64,000 nt of DNA from assembly GCA_030549335.1 (NCBI GenBank), contig JAUKPH010000023.1, positions 620,001 to 684,000 on the forward strand. The letters are read 5' to 3'. Each line of letters opens with the position of its first letter. Positions within the stretch are counted from its first letter, which is position 1. Positions 1-11,969 of this stretch are shown here, piece after piece. Made by a program: the position numbers and the translations under genes. The stretch is from Pontederia crassipes. Lineage: Eukaryota > Streptophyta > Magnoliopsida > Commelinales > Pontederiaceae. The notes beneath the pieces were generated by a model. It had not been told where the DNA came from. It saw nothing but the letters and a program-made list of their open reading frames with translations, and did no database searches.

Positions 1-11
1 ATAATAATACA

Positions 12-1842
12 TGTAATTTCATACATCCATCTCAAGTAATTTTTCATCCATTTTATCTAGCTATGCCTTTTAACATTCCATTTTATATTTTTTCTAGGTT
101 TTTGAACTTTTTAAAATTTTTGTCATTTGTAAAGTTCATTTAATATCTTTATGAACAAAAATAATGAAATAGAAAAAAACTTCTCCTTTCGATATTTCCT
201 ATATATATCATAATAGTTTTGATGCATGCAAAATATAACGTATAATTAGCCATGTATTTAATCATATTTCGATCTATTTTCTTATAGCATGCATCATTTT
301 CTGACATTATTTACTTTGATTTTATAAAAATATAAATATATCCAAAAGAGAATTGAGTCAGGAATCCATAGAAACAAACAACACTTAAATCCGAGTTAAA
401 ACAAAGTCAGAAAGTAAAAATTAGTGAAGGCTGCCAAGGCTGAATCGAATATAATGGGTCGTTATATGACCATAACGATCATAACAGCAAAGGCGTGAAT
501 AGCCTGTTACGGCCCGTTAAAACACCCAATTTCAACCATACTTCGATTTGGACACTGTAAGGGCCGTTAAATCTATTATGGACCGTTACAAAGGCTATTT
601 TTGAGATTTCTTCGACTTTTCTTGGGAATTTTAAGTTTAGATCGAACCCAAATTTTATCCAAAGCCTCAGGAATGATTAAGAAACGTATTTACAATATTA
701 AGATTTGAAGGAGTTTTGGATGGTTTTAAAGACTATCAAAGTCTATTCCGAATTTAATTATTTTAACATGAAAAGACTTTGAATCAAACCGAAACTCCAC
801 CAAAACTCTTGGGACATCTAGAGCCTGTAAATAGAAGCCCTAGGAGACAAAAAAATTGGTGCTTGGGTGCTTGTGGTACTTGTGTGCTTGGAGGTGCTTG
901 AGATCTGGGAGTCGTGCTACATTGCAGAAGAAGAATTTCAAAGTTTTCGATGTTTGTTCGAGAGAATCTATGGAGCAACTTAATGCGTGTACTCTACATC
1001 CTCTAGAGATCATCGAAGGCGAAGAATTCTGTCTTCTACCTATTGTTTGGATGCTCTTTACCCATACTTTTTATGCTAATCAATTCTGTAATAGAGATTA
1101 TTAATCTTTTCGAGAAAACTGCATGAGCTCGAATGTTAGATTTGAATTAATATAGTTATTTCAGTTTCTTTTTATTATAATTGTTGTGCTTAATGCTTTT
1201 TACTGAGATTGTTATATTCTGAGATAAGATTACAAACCAGATATGGGGTGGTTAGTTTTAGGACTAATAATTTTTAGGGAATCGATTTTTAACTTGAAAG
1301 TTAAAGTAATCATAACACAAATCTTGTAACTCATCGTTTATGCTAGATTTTGTGCAGTCTACTAGTTTTTACCCAGCGAGGATAACTGTTAGTTTAGGAC
1401 TTATAACTTAATGCATCTTAATATCTTTCTTAATTGAACATTAACTCATCATTTGTGATCTTAAGTTTTGTGGGAATTAAAATAATTTGATTTACTCAGC
1501 GTAGAGGTCTATATTTGAAGTAATTCTTATCCGTCTTAAGAATTGAATTTATTCATCATCGTTATAATTCAATCTTCATAGTTGTTCATGTCAGTTAATC
1601 ATCATCGTTAATCATCCATAATCCTTAAGCTCAAGACCAATTTATTTTATTTTTTGTTATTTAATTTTCTGCACATTTATTTTCTATATTTACACAAAAT
1701 ACTGTTCTTGTCTTAGTAGATTATTGAGATAGATTAGATTTAACTAGCTCATCGTGGGTTCGACACTATTCTCTACTTTATTACTTGATATGATTAGTGC
1801 ACTTGCTAGCGGATTTATTTTGCTACAACTTTTTACGCATCA
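12..1842 (+). repeat. probable 5' LTR of a degenerate Athila-type element
   Basis: The 3' boundary is well supported: the sequence ends in a CATCA just before a tRNA-Asp-type primer-binding site at 1849. The start at 12 is tentative. It rests on a loose match between the first 20 bases and the sequence just after the polypurine-tract-like site at 4640. About 1.8 kb would suit an Athila LTR. The segment carries no convincing gene; short ORFs inside it look accidental. A cluster of ACGG(G/C)CCGTTA-like words lies at 460-600 and recurs in the internal region at 3370-4340. Confidence 0.45.
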
Positions 1843-1848
1843 AGATTT

Positions 1849-1868
1849 TGGCGCTCTTGCCAGGGAAC
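1849..1868 (+). promoter_or_regulatory. retrotransposon primer-binding site, tRNA-Asp type
   Basis: The sequence TGGCGCTCTTGCCAGGGAAC differs in few positions from the complement of a plant tRNA-Asp 3' end (TGGCGCCGTTGCCGGGGA), the usual primer site of Athila/Tat elements. It lies a few bases after an LTR-like end in CATCA. Confidence 0.7.
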
Positions 1869-1979
1869 TATATTCATAACTCTTATTCTATCTTGTTTAA
1901 ACTACTTTGATAATTTTTATTTGCTATTTTACTATACTTTTTCTCTTAGTGTTTTGTAAGCTTTTCAGGTAATATCTTT

Positions 1980-2920
1980 TGTAAACCGGATCATCATGAG
2001 CACATCTTGACACCTCAACGACGAAGAACAAAATGACAACAAATCAACAAGTTGAGAAAAACAACCCTGCTGTCGAGCAAGATAGAATTCAATTTGAAGC
2101 ATCATCATCAAGACAAAACATAAAGAAGAAGCCTCAACAAACAAAAACTGAAGATATATTTCGAGATCCATCCACTGCACTCACAGAATTATTAGATTCT
2201 TTAATGAAGAAGCTCTCCACACAAAATTATCAAATCAAAAATTTGGAGAGACAAATTCACAACATGAGGCAGCATAACAACAAGTAAGATGAGGATGTGG
2301 CATCAATTCTTGAATTAAATCATCAACCTTTGACTTCGTAGAGATGATTGGTCAATTTGTCACAACAATTGAAAAAATGTTGGCAATGCAAGACCAACAC
2401 GTCCAGAATTTGGAATCCTAGTTATCCAAACTTCATAAACAAATTGAAGTCAGATGATTCTCTTCGACTATTTGACAACGAACTCAAGTTTGAGGCATTG
2501 GAATCAAAATTTCATGCGTTGGAGAATGAAGTTGCAAAACTAAGTTATCTAATTTCTGAACATCCAAGGCACATTAAAGAGAATCTGAAGGTCATCTTAT
2601 GCTTGTGCCATTATCAATATCCATGGCACCCAGAAGAAAATTTTTTAGCAAGGACAATGATGATTCAATGGCATGTTAAGGAGACAAGTAAATAAATCAT
2701 GAAAGATGGGAATTGGGAAGGTTCAAAGGAGGGGCCCGCCTTTGGAAGTTCCTCTCACTCCTTTGTTTCCAATTCAGATACCATCGATGGAGAAGAGTAA
2801 ATCACCCACAGTTGACTACAAATCATCGCATATCTCCTCCGTGCAATCTGTAAAGTCTTTGAAGGAGAAAAGTACTTCGCCGACATCAACACGATCTTCT
2901 CCAACTACAACACTCTAGTG
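1980..2920 (+). pseudogene. gag-position remnant of the degenerate Athila-type element
   Basis: This stretch follows the PBS, where gag is expected, and contains three short open frames (2033-2287, 2348-2695, 2706-2918) separated by stops and frame changes. The first is rich in Q, N, K and E with a coiled-coil look; the second has a heptad-like pattern (LESKFHALENEVAKL). No zinc knuckle or protease motif is visible. Position supports gag; the sequence alone would not identify it. Reverse transcriptase and integrase are absent between here and the downstream polypurine site, so the copy is deleted or non-autonomous. Confidence 0.45.
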
Positions 2921-3369
2921 GCGAACAAAGAACCGCTCGACAATCCAAGTTCAGCAGCACCACACCTCTCAAATTTCATATCAAAAGGCTGCAGTACATG
3001 AAGAACCACCACTGCCAGATGACGACATCAAATCGAAAACGTAGGCATCATCCAACAATGAATGTGCTGAGCCTCGCCATGACAAATGTTCTTGATCACA
3101 TTAATTGAACCGGGTGAGATCATTCCTTAATTTCATATCTACTTATATTATTTTTTGATAATTTCTTATTAATCTCAGCATATGCCATATCAAAGTCGAG
3201 CTAATGACTTTAAACTTAGAACTACTCATTTTCAATCCTTAAACTTATAGTTTAGATCTTTCGCGTAATTTTGTTTAGATTAACTTAGTTATTGTTAGAT
3301 TAGTTAGTTTGATTATCTTAGTTGATGAGCATCCTTAGTTCATTTTGTTATTTTTATTTTAACAAGTCC

Positions 3370-4345
3370 TTATAGGTCACAAGCTATAATTTATTCAATT
3401 CTCACGGGCGTTATGTTGAATATTAAGAGTCATTTTTGGGCTATCACGGCACAATAAATGCTTTATTCCATGTAGTTCATATTTCATGGTTCGTAACATT
3501 ATCTTCACGACTCGTTGCCATCCACACCAATTAGTTAGTTGTAGTATTCACGGGCCGTAGAAAGACCATGACGCACCTCATAGTGGTTTGTATTTTGAAC
3601 TTTTGATATCTCACAGGTCATAATAGCTTTATCACAGGTCTCACAATGGGGATTGATGGAACTTTTTCAGTTTCACATGTCGTAATTTTCATCTAACGGA
3701 TATCACAATGCTTAACAACATATACATCTCAACATCACGGGTCGTAATATCATTATAACGATTCGTAACATTTAAGATTAGCATAGATAATATTCAAAGG
3801 TTATTTAACGAGTCGTAAGCACTAGGTCACGGACTTCACAAGGGTTTCCAAAGTTTTTATTCTGCACATCACGGGTCGTTACCCACTAGTAACGGGTCGT
3901 AAGTTGTCTGGTCATCCCTGTGAAGATGGCAAACTTCATGATTCACAAGTCGTCATCTTTCATGGGTCATGAAAACTTTCATTATTTCATGGGTCGTTAC
4001 ATATGACTCACGACCTGTTAAAATCATAGTATGTGACCCTAATGCCAAAGCCACCTGACCCTTTACACTTTCATGTTACGACCCTAACGCCAAAGCCATA
4101 TGATATCACGACCCCTAAATTTCATGTAATGACCCTTATTTTTTATTATTCTCCCTTATCTATATGTGTTTACAGGTCCGTTACCTGAATTCATGACACC
4201 ATCTTCACGACACTACTTGAGGGCCATTAGACGAATATCACGGGTCATGATTTGCATATCACGACCCATTAAATTGCACAGACGGCCCGTGAGCTCTTCA
4301 ATATGACCCGTTAACATCACCTTGGGCCGTAACATACCTATCATG
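3370..4345 (+). repeat. dispersed ACGGGTCGTAA-type motif array inside the element
   Basis: Over about 1 kb the words TCACGGGTCGTAA, ACGACCCGTTA, GGGCCGTAAC and close variants recur in both orientations roughly every 30-60 bases (examples near 3544, 3733, 3862, 3892, 3990, 4236, 4285, 4323). They are not strict tandem repeats: spacing varies and the intervening AT-rich sequence differs. No coding potential is seen. Similar words occur in the upstream LTR-like segment at 460-600. Confidence 0.65.
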
Positions 4346-4635
4346 ACCCGTTACGAAAAAAGGGGACAAGAAGAAGAAGAAGAAAAGAAGAGGAAGAAAT
4401 AAAAAGAAAATTGCATCCTCGAAATTAAAGAAAGGTAGGAAACAGAGACACCCAAATTTCTATCGGCCAAGGACACTTGGATTCTTTGTGCCTTCTTCTT
4501 ATAGTTTCAACATCTATCGAGTCGAGACAAATCACGTTGTTTCGTTTCCTCTTCTATGTTTATATTTTTCATTATCACATATTTGAAGTCCTACAAGTTT
4601 GATTTCCAACACTGAGGACACTGTTGAGTTCAAGC

Positions 4636-4652
4636 TTGGGGGAGTTTGCAAT
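4636..4652 (+). promoter_or_regulatory. Athila-type polypurine tract
   Basis: The run AAGCTTGGGGGAG follows a GAGGACACTGTTGAGTTC context, which is typical of the second-strand primer just upstream of Athila-family 3' LTRs. It closes the element whose PBS is at 1849. Confidence 0.6.
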
Positions 4653-5984
4653 TTCACACATCATGCTATATTTTTTTTATATTGCATTGCAAGCATACAT
4701 TCTCTTAATGTTTCAGTTGCATATTTGCTTGCATTTTATATTTTTAAAAATCATCAGAAAAAATGTTTTTCATAATTGAAAATTACATTTTATTTTCTCA
4801 TGTCCTAGTATTTACTTATTTATCAAGCACTATTCAAGGACATCCTGTTAATTAATGAAATTTGATGCATTATTATTTTGTCATTTATCGCCTTCGTGTT
4901 GGGTAATTGATTTGAAGAAAGTTGCTTAGTAAAACTATTAATGTTTGATGACAAGTCCTGTTCATGCTCTTATTATTTATTATTATATATATTACCTTGA
5001 TAATAATTATATCCATATTGAACATTCAAGTGTAGCTGAGCTTACTAATAAATAAGTACATGTAAAATTATCATCATATACAAAAGAGGGCTAGTGGAGC
5101 CCCAAAAGGTATGAGAAGGTACAAGGTGCCATTTTGAACGATTTCAAATTGATCAAGAACCGATCAAAATCGGATAGAATCGGCCAAAATCGGAGAGAAC
5201 TGGCTAGAACCGATCTGAGTGAACTAGTTAAGTTAAAAATTTTATTTTTAAATCAAAATTTGTGTTGATCCATTATCTACTTTTGAGGCATATTTTATAG
5301 AGGATGTGTTGCTTTCACTTTCTTAATGTCTTCAATGTGGGACTATTCACTTGTATATATGTTTCTTTTGTTCTACTTATTTAATAACTAAATTTTGTCT
5401 TTACTTTCTTATATTACAATGTAACTTTCTATTGTAAATTTTTTTAATAATTAATTTTTTCTATTTATTTAATTTATGAATGTTAAACTATTTTATATAC
5501 ATATTTTTTATTTTTTCCCCTCATTTTATGGCATTTAAATTTATAAAACACTAATAATTTGGGTTTTTCTATTTAATTTTATAAAAATTCGGGAAAAATC
5601 TATTAGATTTTATAATGATTTTTTCTTTCTATTGGATTTTATCACATGTAATTAAGTTAACTAAATGCATAAACTAATTTATTTTTTAAAATTGATGTTG
5701 CGTGAGTGGAGGAAAATTTTTAGTTCCCGCCAAATAAAATATTAATTGCATTCCTACTTGATCTTAATTTATAAATAATTAATGATGATAAAATTTAATG
5801 GTCATTAATGATCACTTTTAACGACTGGAATTTTCTTTTTTTGAGATGATCAATTTTTTCTTTCGCTAATAATGTGTTTAATAATGTCCATATTTTTTTC
5901 TTGTCACTATTGTCTATTTTTAATGACTATTTTTTTTGTCTCGACATTAATAATTTGTCGTTAAAGATCCCTTTTCTTGTAGTG
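4653..5984 (+). repeat. AT-rich LTR remnant and truncated CACTA right end
   Basis: No gene is seen. From 4653 the sequence may be a decayed 3' LTR. Near 5085 an AGGGCTAGTGGAGCCC-like stretch matches one near 8223, so related Athila 3' sequence occurs twice. At 5140-5220 there is a short run of AATCGG-containing repeats. The segment ends in CTTTTCTTGTAGTG at 5971-5984, the complement of the CACTACAAGAAAAG terminus of plant CACTA elements. No matching left terminus was found, so this looks like a truncated transposon end. Confidence 0.4.
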
Positions 5985-7832
5985 TTTTAAAGTCAATGGA
6001 CAAAGGTTGAAACATTATAATCTCAGCGTAGAAATGTTCAAGGAAGTTTTACCCTGCAATCGGAGCACTAAAAGTCGTAAGGTCGAGCCAACAACTTTAA
6101 AAAAAGGCGCTATAGGGAGGCAACCCAACCAAATAAATGGTCTCAGCCACATCAATACCCACATAAGGTTAAAAATATCAGAGTACATCTCATAAATTTA
6201 GTTGAGAATCCCAACAGAATCCAGTATCATATCTACCAAACTGCCCACTTTTTTCAATCCCACACGAACATCCCCAGCGACGTCTCGATTCTCCACAAAA
6301 CCCACTAATTCTTTTCCAACACCTATTGCACATCAAACAAATGGCGTACTCGAAATCCCTAATCTCATCTACCCTTCTCGGCGTGTCCCACAATCGCCCT
6401 AAGCTAGGAAACATCTTCGAGATGGCCGGCAACATGAAGCGAACGCTAACATCGTTGGATTCCGACACCAATAGCTCGTCAGAATCCATCAAACGTCGTT
6501 TACATACGGACGGCCTCCTACAATGAACTTCCAACATGCGATAGCCGAAAAATAGCGAGGAAGCCCAACGGCTGCTGAATACTAGGTGTAGAAATTTCTC
6601 CTCCACCAGGTTTGTAGATTTTCCAACTCTTGGGCCTCTTGGTTTGTTTGACGACATAAGAACTCTTCTCCATCAATCACGCCTTCTACCTTTCTTCATG
6701 AAATGCTAGGATCTCTAAAAAGAGGTAGCAGCAGAGTTCATCGGAACAGTATACTCCACTAGCATTGACGATGATGGTGTCCCCGACCATATCGAATTAT
6801 GTCTGTATAATCAGGACTTCTCCATGAGCCTCGACACCTTCCCCCATTTTCTAAACCTTCCTAACATAGGCCACAAAACCCTTCCACCTGCTTTTCCCAT
6901 CTTTGAAGTCTGGTATCAACTCACCGGACGACGTGCTGACAATCTCTTGCACCTGGTCGGCCAACATCTCAAAAATCCCATTTTTCGATACCTCTACATT
7001 CTCCTCACCAATACTGTATTAATTCACCCGAACGATTATGAGATGGATGTCATCTCTGCCGATGAACTCTTCATTATCTGGTGTCTCCTCTTAAACACAG
7101 AGATTAACCTTGCATTTTTTTTCTTATGCAAAGTATACTCAAGGAATCTACCTACGAGTGTAACCAAATTCTCTGTGGAAATCTCATCATACCCATAGCC
7201 GAACACTATGTTTTCTTAGGAGACACCAACCCAATAGCAGCAACTCTACTCGACCTAGACTTTCTAACTCAAGAAGGAGTCCTTCTTACAGTTAACGGCC
7301 AACACTTCCGGTGACAATCCAACCCTTCAGCTCAGTTCTAGTTTCCCAATCCCCAACAATCTTCTATTTTAGAAGGTCGGAACTAGTGGATGAAACAAGA
7401 CCAATTCCAACACTCCCCCCCCCCAATAAGACACTCTATCTGCACGAGTCTCATCAGGTGCAAGAACAACTAGAAGACATGTTGTCGCTTCTTCCTCATC
7501 ATTTGCACTAGATGTTTCACATTCTCTGCCTCTTACCTCCTCTACCAAATTGAGTCTCATTCTGGACCAAGTATCCAAACTTGCAGGAGCCACAACCTGC
7601 CAACATGAAGATATTCAGGCATTAAAGGACCAACTTCACAACCTAGAACAATAAGGCTTCACTCATCAAGAAAAAATTCAAGGAATTGAAGTGGTACAAA
7701 ACTCTGTTCTCACGACCCTCAGTGACATACAACAAGTCACTGACTGTCTACTTGAGTTGCAACCCCCCTGGTCCCTCTTCCTGGCATTGATCGACACTGA
7801 GGGCAAAATCGATTCTAAGCTTGGGGGAGAGG
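5985..7832 (+). pseudogene. Athila-type 3' internal region with env-position ORF remnant
   Basis: The motif GGCGCTATAGGGAGGCAACC at 6106-6125 is characteristic of the region just after integrase in Athila-lineage elements. Downstream, 6200-7800 has several broken open frames (the longest, 6824-7198, contains a segment ending LFIIWCLLLNTEINLAFFFL), in the place of the third, env-position ORF. A polypurine site AAGCTTGGGGGAG lies at 7818-7831. The frames are interrupted by stops, so no protein is expected. No pol domain precedes it; the copy is truncated at its 5' side by the CACTA remnant ending at 5984. Confidence 0.5.
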
Positions 7833-8531
7833 GCGACATGGTACATTTCTACTCCTTTCTTGTTATATTCCTCTTTACATTTTCAAAGAACAAATTCACT
7901 ATTTTATGAAACAACATTTCACTTCTAGGCAATAAAATAAGAGATGTTTTCATTGCCCCATAGCTATGACCTCTTTTGTGACTTTCTGAAACTATGTTCA
8001 AGAACACCTTGCCAACCTGACAAAATTTGAAGCATCTCAAGATCAAATTCAATGCTCTAAGTGTAGGATTATGACTTGAAGAAAGTGGCTATATTAAAGC
8101 CTTAAAAGCTTGACGACTAATCCTACTCATGCTCAACTCTTATTTATAAGTCTGTTAACAAGAATGTTAATGCTTCAGTGCAGTGATAAGCTCAGAAAGA
8201 AAGAAAAAAAAGGCAAAGAAAAGAGGGCTGGTGTAGCCCTAGAAGGTACAAAAAGGGTGTACTCTGAACCTGGGTGAATCTGGGTGAGTACATCTGGGTT
8301 CATACCTGGCAACCTAAGAGCAACTGCTCTGGGATGTGCCAATCAAAAACCCGTTACACAGATCACCCAACGCACTATGGATAATCACATGAGTACTGAA
8401 TTGATAAAAAGAAATAAGAATCGAAAGAAAGCCCATACTGAATTAGCATTCACCATTAACATTCTTGTTATCATTCCATCTTGTTTTAATTTTTTTTATA
8501 AGCTGAGTTAGGAGGAAGTTAAAAATGCCTT

Positions 8532-10059
8532 CACTACAAGAAAATTGCCATTTTCCGACGAGCAATTTTCGATGGATAGAAATCCGTCGCAAGATTTTGC
8601 GACGGAATTATTTCTGACAGCTTTTTCGACGGTTACAATTGTCAGAAATGAAAATAATAGATTATGTACATTTTTTATATTATTATTTTATTTTTTTATG
8701 TTTAGGAACGTCGATATTTTTGACGAATATCCATCCGTCGCAATTTCCGATGGATTTTTCGACGGTTACGACCGTCGGAAATGAAAATATAATTTATGTA
8801 ATTTGTTATGTTATTATTTTATTTTTTGACGATTAAGAACGTCGATATTTCTGACGGATATCCAACCGTCGTAATTTCTGACGGATTTTTCGACGGTTAT
8901 GACCATCGAAAATGAAAATAATAAATTATGTAATTTATTATATTATTATTTTATTTTTTGATGATTAGGAACGTCGATATTTTCGACGAATGTTCATCTG
9001 TTGCTAAATTTATAATAATATAATATGAGGAGTATTTTATTAATATAATTTGTGACAGTCAAAACCGTTGCAATTTTCGACGGTTCCAACCATCGATAAT
9101 AATAAGCGACTATTCAAATCATCGGTAAAATAAAAAATAAATATTATATATAACTAAATATAGTATTTTATTTTTACCATTTAATAATTTTCGATGATCA
9201 CAACCGTCGGTAATTTTAAAAATAATTAATATTTGCTTTTCCGACGGCCAAAGCCGTCGGTAATTAAAATTTTGTTATCCCATTTTTTATCGTTTTCCCG
9301 CTTTCTCAACTTTCCACCTATATATATATATATATAATACCCCTCCATCCTCTCCCACCTCTCTCTCTCTCTCCCTTTCCCTCTCCCTCTCCCGCCCGAC
9401 GAGCTCCCTCTCCCTCTCCCGGCCGGCGAGCTCCCTATCCCTCTCCCGGCCGTCGAGCCTCTGACCGGACGTCAGCGTCGACCGTCGGCGACCCTCTCCC
9501 ACTGGCGTCTCTTTCTCTCTCTCTCCGGCCCGGACTGCCAGGCGGCCGGATCTCGAATGCTTGGCGGATTCGATCGCTGGGCAGCTGGATTCGGCCTCGG
9601 TCGGTTGGCGGCCGGATCCGACACAATCGTTGGCTGTCGGTAGGCTAATTTTTTTATATTATAAAAATTATTTGTGACGGTTTTGACCATCAAAACTTTG
9701 ACGGTCGCCCGACGGCCGTCGAGATTTTCGGCGGTAGCAACTGCCGATATTTGCAGCGGTCGACGAGACCGTCGAAAACTTTGGCGGTCTCGACCGTCGG
9801 AAATATCGGCGGTCATGACCACCAAATTTTTTACGGTTTCGTCGTACGCTGCAAATATCGACTGTCGAGATCATCGGAAATCCGTCAAAATTTCCGACGG
9901 CTCTTTCCCAACCGTCGAAAATTGATTTGCGATGACCATTTTTCAGACGTCCCGATTCCGTTGAAAAACCGTCGAAAATGATGTTTTCGATGGTTTTTGG
10001 GGAAATTACAGAGGGTCGAACTGGTTTCGACCGTCTGTAATCCCAGTTTTCTTGTAGTG
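8532..10059. mobile_element. non-autonomous CACTA transposon (copy 1), 1528 bp
   Basis: The termini are inverted: CACTACAAGAAAA at the left and TTTTCTTGTAGTG at the right. The element is flanked by a perfect 3-bp target duplication CTT (8529-8531 and 10060-10062), as expected for the CACTA superfamily. Subterminal regions are packed with palindromic words such as GACGGTTNNNACCGTC, the usual transposase-binding repeat style. The left half contains AT-rich units about 130 bp long, each with AGGAACGTCGATAT. The middle holds a TATA-like run (9318-9336), a CT-rich leader and a GC-rich block (9380-9620). No transposase is encoded; ORFs in the GC-rich part follow the repeats and are probably artefacts. 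Confidence 0.92.
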
Positions 10060-10204
10060 CTTGCTTCTACCTTCATTAAAGCCGGGGTGTGTGGAAAAGA
10101 GAGAAGGCACTTGAGAAAAGAATATAAGGTCTAAATGTCAAAAGAGTAGTTGGAAAGTAAGGTGGAGACTTAAACTTCTTGTCTTGAGCATTGCTTGTGG
10201 ACAA

Positions 10205-10224
10205 GCAAAAAACTAAGCTTGGGG
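10205..10224 (+). promoter_or_regulatory. Athila-type polypurine tract
   Basis: CTAAGCTTGGGGGAACTTGA repeats the polypurine signature seen at 4640 and 7820. With the CACTA insertion removed, it lies about 0.9 kb after the 7820 site, which is compatible with the space between the env-position ORF and the 3' LTR. Confidence 0.5.
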
Positions 10225-11280
10225 GAACTTGATCATCCCTTATTTTGCTCATAATTATTATAGTTAAATCCACTAGATTGATATAAAATCTATTTATATT
10301 TGAAACACTTTTTACCTATTATTAGTGGTGGAGTTGAATTAGTAAAAGGGGGACTAACTACTTTTCAAATTTTGGATTTTTGAACAGGGAGAAAAAAAGG
10401 AGGCGAGGAGACGAGAAGAGGGAGGAGGGCGAATGGGAAGGAAATAGGGAAGAAAATTCTGTTAGTTTTCTTTATAGAGACTGAGAGGTCCATTATTTTA
10501 GCTGTTATGAGGTGAGAGTCCATGACAGTAACTAGTAGTGTCAGATTTGTTTCAATTGCTCATATTAGGATAGGAGGATTGGTAATTTAAGATTAATAGA
10601 TCACCATTTTCTTCTGGTTAGGATGAGATATCGACTAAACCCTAAATCCTAAATCCTAAACCCTAAACTCTAAATCCTAATCAATCAGTTCTAATATAAT
10701 ATTTAACGGCTATTTCTCTCTCTGCTCAAAGAGAGATCGGTGAGTTTAGAGATAGGTTAGTTGATTTGTGCAGTAAGATCAAGAGATCATTCGACACATA
10801 AGATGAGAACTAAGATGCAATAGTTTTAATGAGTTCATCGCAAGGGAATCTATTCTCTCATATTATGATCCCTTTTTACTCTTCCTTGGTTTTTCCTATA
10901 AATCGTGTTTCTGTGATATCTGATTTATTCTTAATCATTTTGTGACAACTCTTGAGATATAAATAAATTGATAACTGATCTAAATCAATGGGGTTACAAC
11001 ACTCAAGTTTTCACTCAACCTGTGCACTTGCAGCTGTGTGAACTTTAGAGTAAAATTTAACACGACTAGAATTACTTTTAGTGTGAGAAATTCATATCCA
11101 CATAAAGTTCACGTCACATAGACATACAACTATCCTATGACAAAAAAAATATTAAGTGGTGGAGTCATTCTACGATCAATTGTTTAACTCAAGGCTACCT
11201 GAACACGAAATTCTTTCATATGGCAACTACTATGTCTTATCGTAGGAACTTAATTAGCTCTATCACCAATGATGGGTGAT
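10225..11280 (+). repeat. probable 3' LTR segment with telomere-like heptamers
   Basis: The sequence starting TGATCATCC just after the polypurine site is in the place of a 3' LTR. No gene is seen. At 10636-10680 there are about six degenerate CCCTAAA-type heptamers (CCCTAAA, TCCTAAA, CTCTAAA). The 3' boundary was not determined, because no second copy of this LTR is in the window. Confidence 0.35.
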
Positions 11281-11969
11281 TGATTGTCTTTGACCATGGT
11301 GCGATCAGAGACCTCTTTGTCACACACTATCGCTCCCTTTGGGAGCCTGATACAACTTCACAAGCTGCTTGGCCCTACCCCATCTCAGCTCTTCCTTCTT
11401 GCCAGGCCTTACTTGCATCCCCTCCCCTGGGGAGATCAAAGATACCTTATGGACCATGCCGGTTGGGAAGTCGCCTCGGCCGGATGTTTTTATAACTGAG
11501 TTTTATAGAAACTATTGGCATATTGTTGGTCCTAAAGTTATTGATATGATCACAGACATTTTTTTACCTCTATTCTGCCACCATGATGGGGGGAAACTGC
11601 TTTGATTTTCATGCTGAAAACCTAGTGGCCTCTCACCATCCACGAGTACCAACCAATATCCTTATGTAATGTCTTGTACCACATCAAAAGGCTCCGCCCA
11701 ACTCTCCCTGATATTATTGATGACTTCCAGTCGGCATTCATTCCAAATTGTAGCATCCGAGTTAACATTGCCATCGTTCTTGCCCACTATCAATATTGGT
11801 AGGCATAAGTATATGCTAATTAAAGATGATATGGAAAAGGCCTTCGATCGCATGTCTTGGGAGGCCATCATTAAGGAACTTAACATCATGGGTTACCCTC
11901 CTACCTTTATCAACTAGATTAGAGCTTGTATTACCTCCCCTACCTACACATGCATGATTAATGGCATCC
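11280..11969 (+). pseudogene. L1-type LINE ORF2 (reverse transcriptase), 5' piece
   Basis: Broken frames read as the fingers/palm part of a plant LINE reverse transcriptase: a NKSPGPDGF-like block (VGKSPRPDVF near 11461-11490), PISLCNVLYH around 11655, and the palm motif MEKAFDRMSW at 11831-11860, followed by ACITSPTYTCMINGIL. Stops and frameshifts separate these blocks, so it is dead. It ends abruptly at 11969, where an LTR begins; the same reverse transcriptase resumes after 17636. Confidence 0.8.

Noticed and set aside
8120..8300. Possible CRISPR-like or phage-defence array from regularly repeated words
   Set aside because: Repeats in this window are transposon subterminal motifs with variable spacing in a plant nuclear genome; no cas-like gene.
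9472..9925. ORFs of 60-120 codons rich in R, S and D on both strands
   Set aside because: They lie in the GC-rich and GACGGTT repeat part of CACTA copy 1 and are open because of the repeat composition; no family motif.
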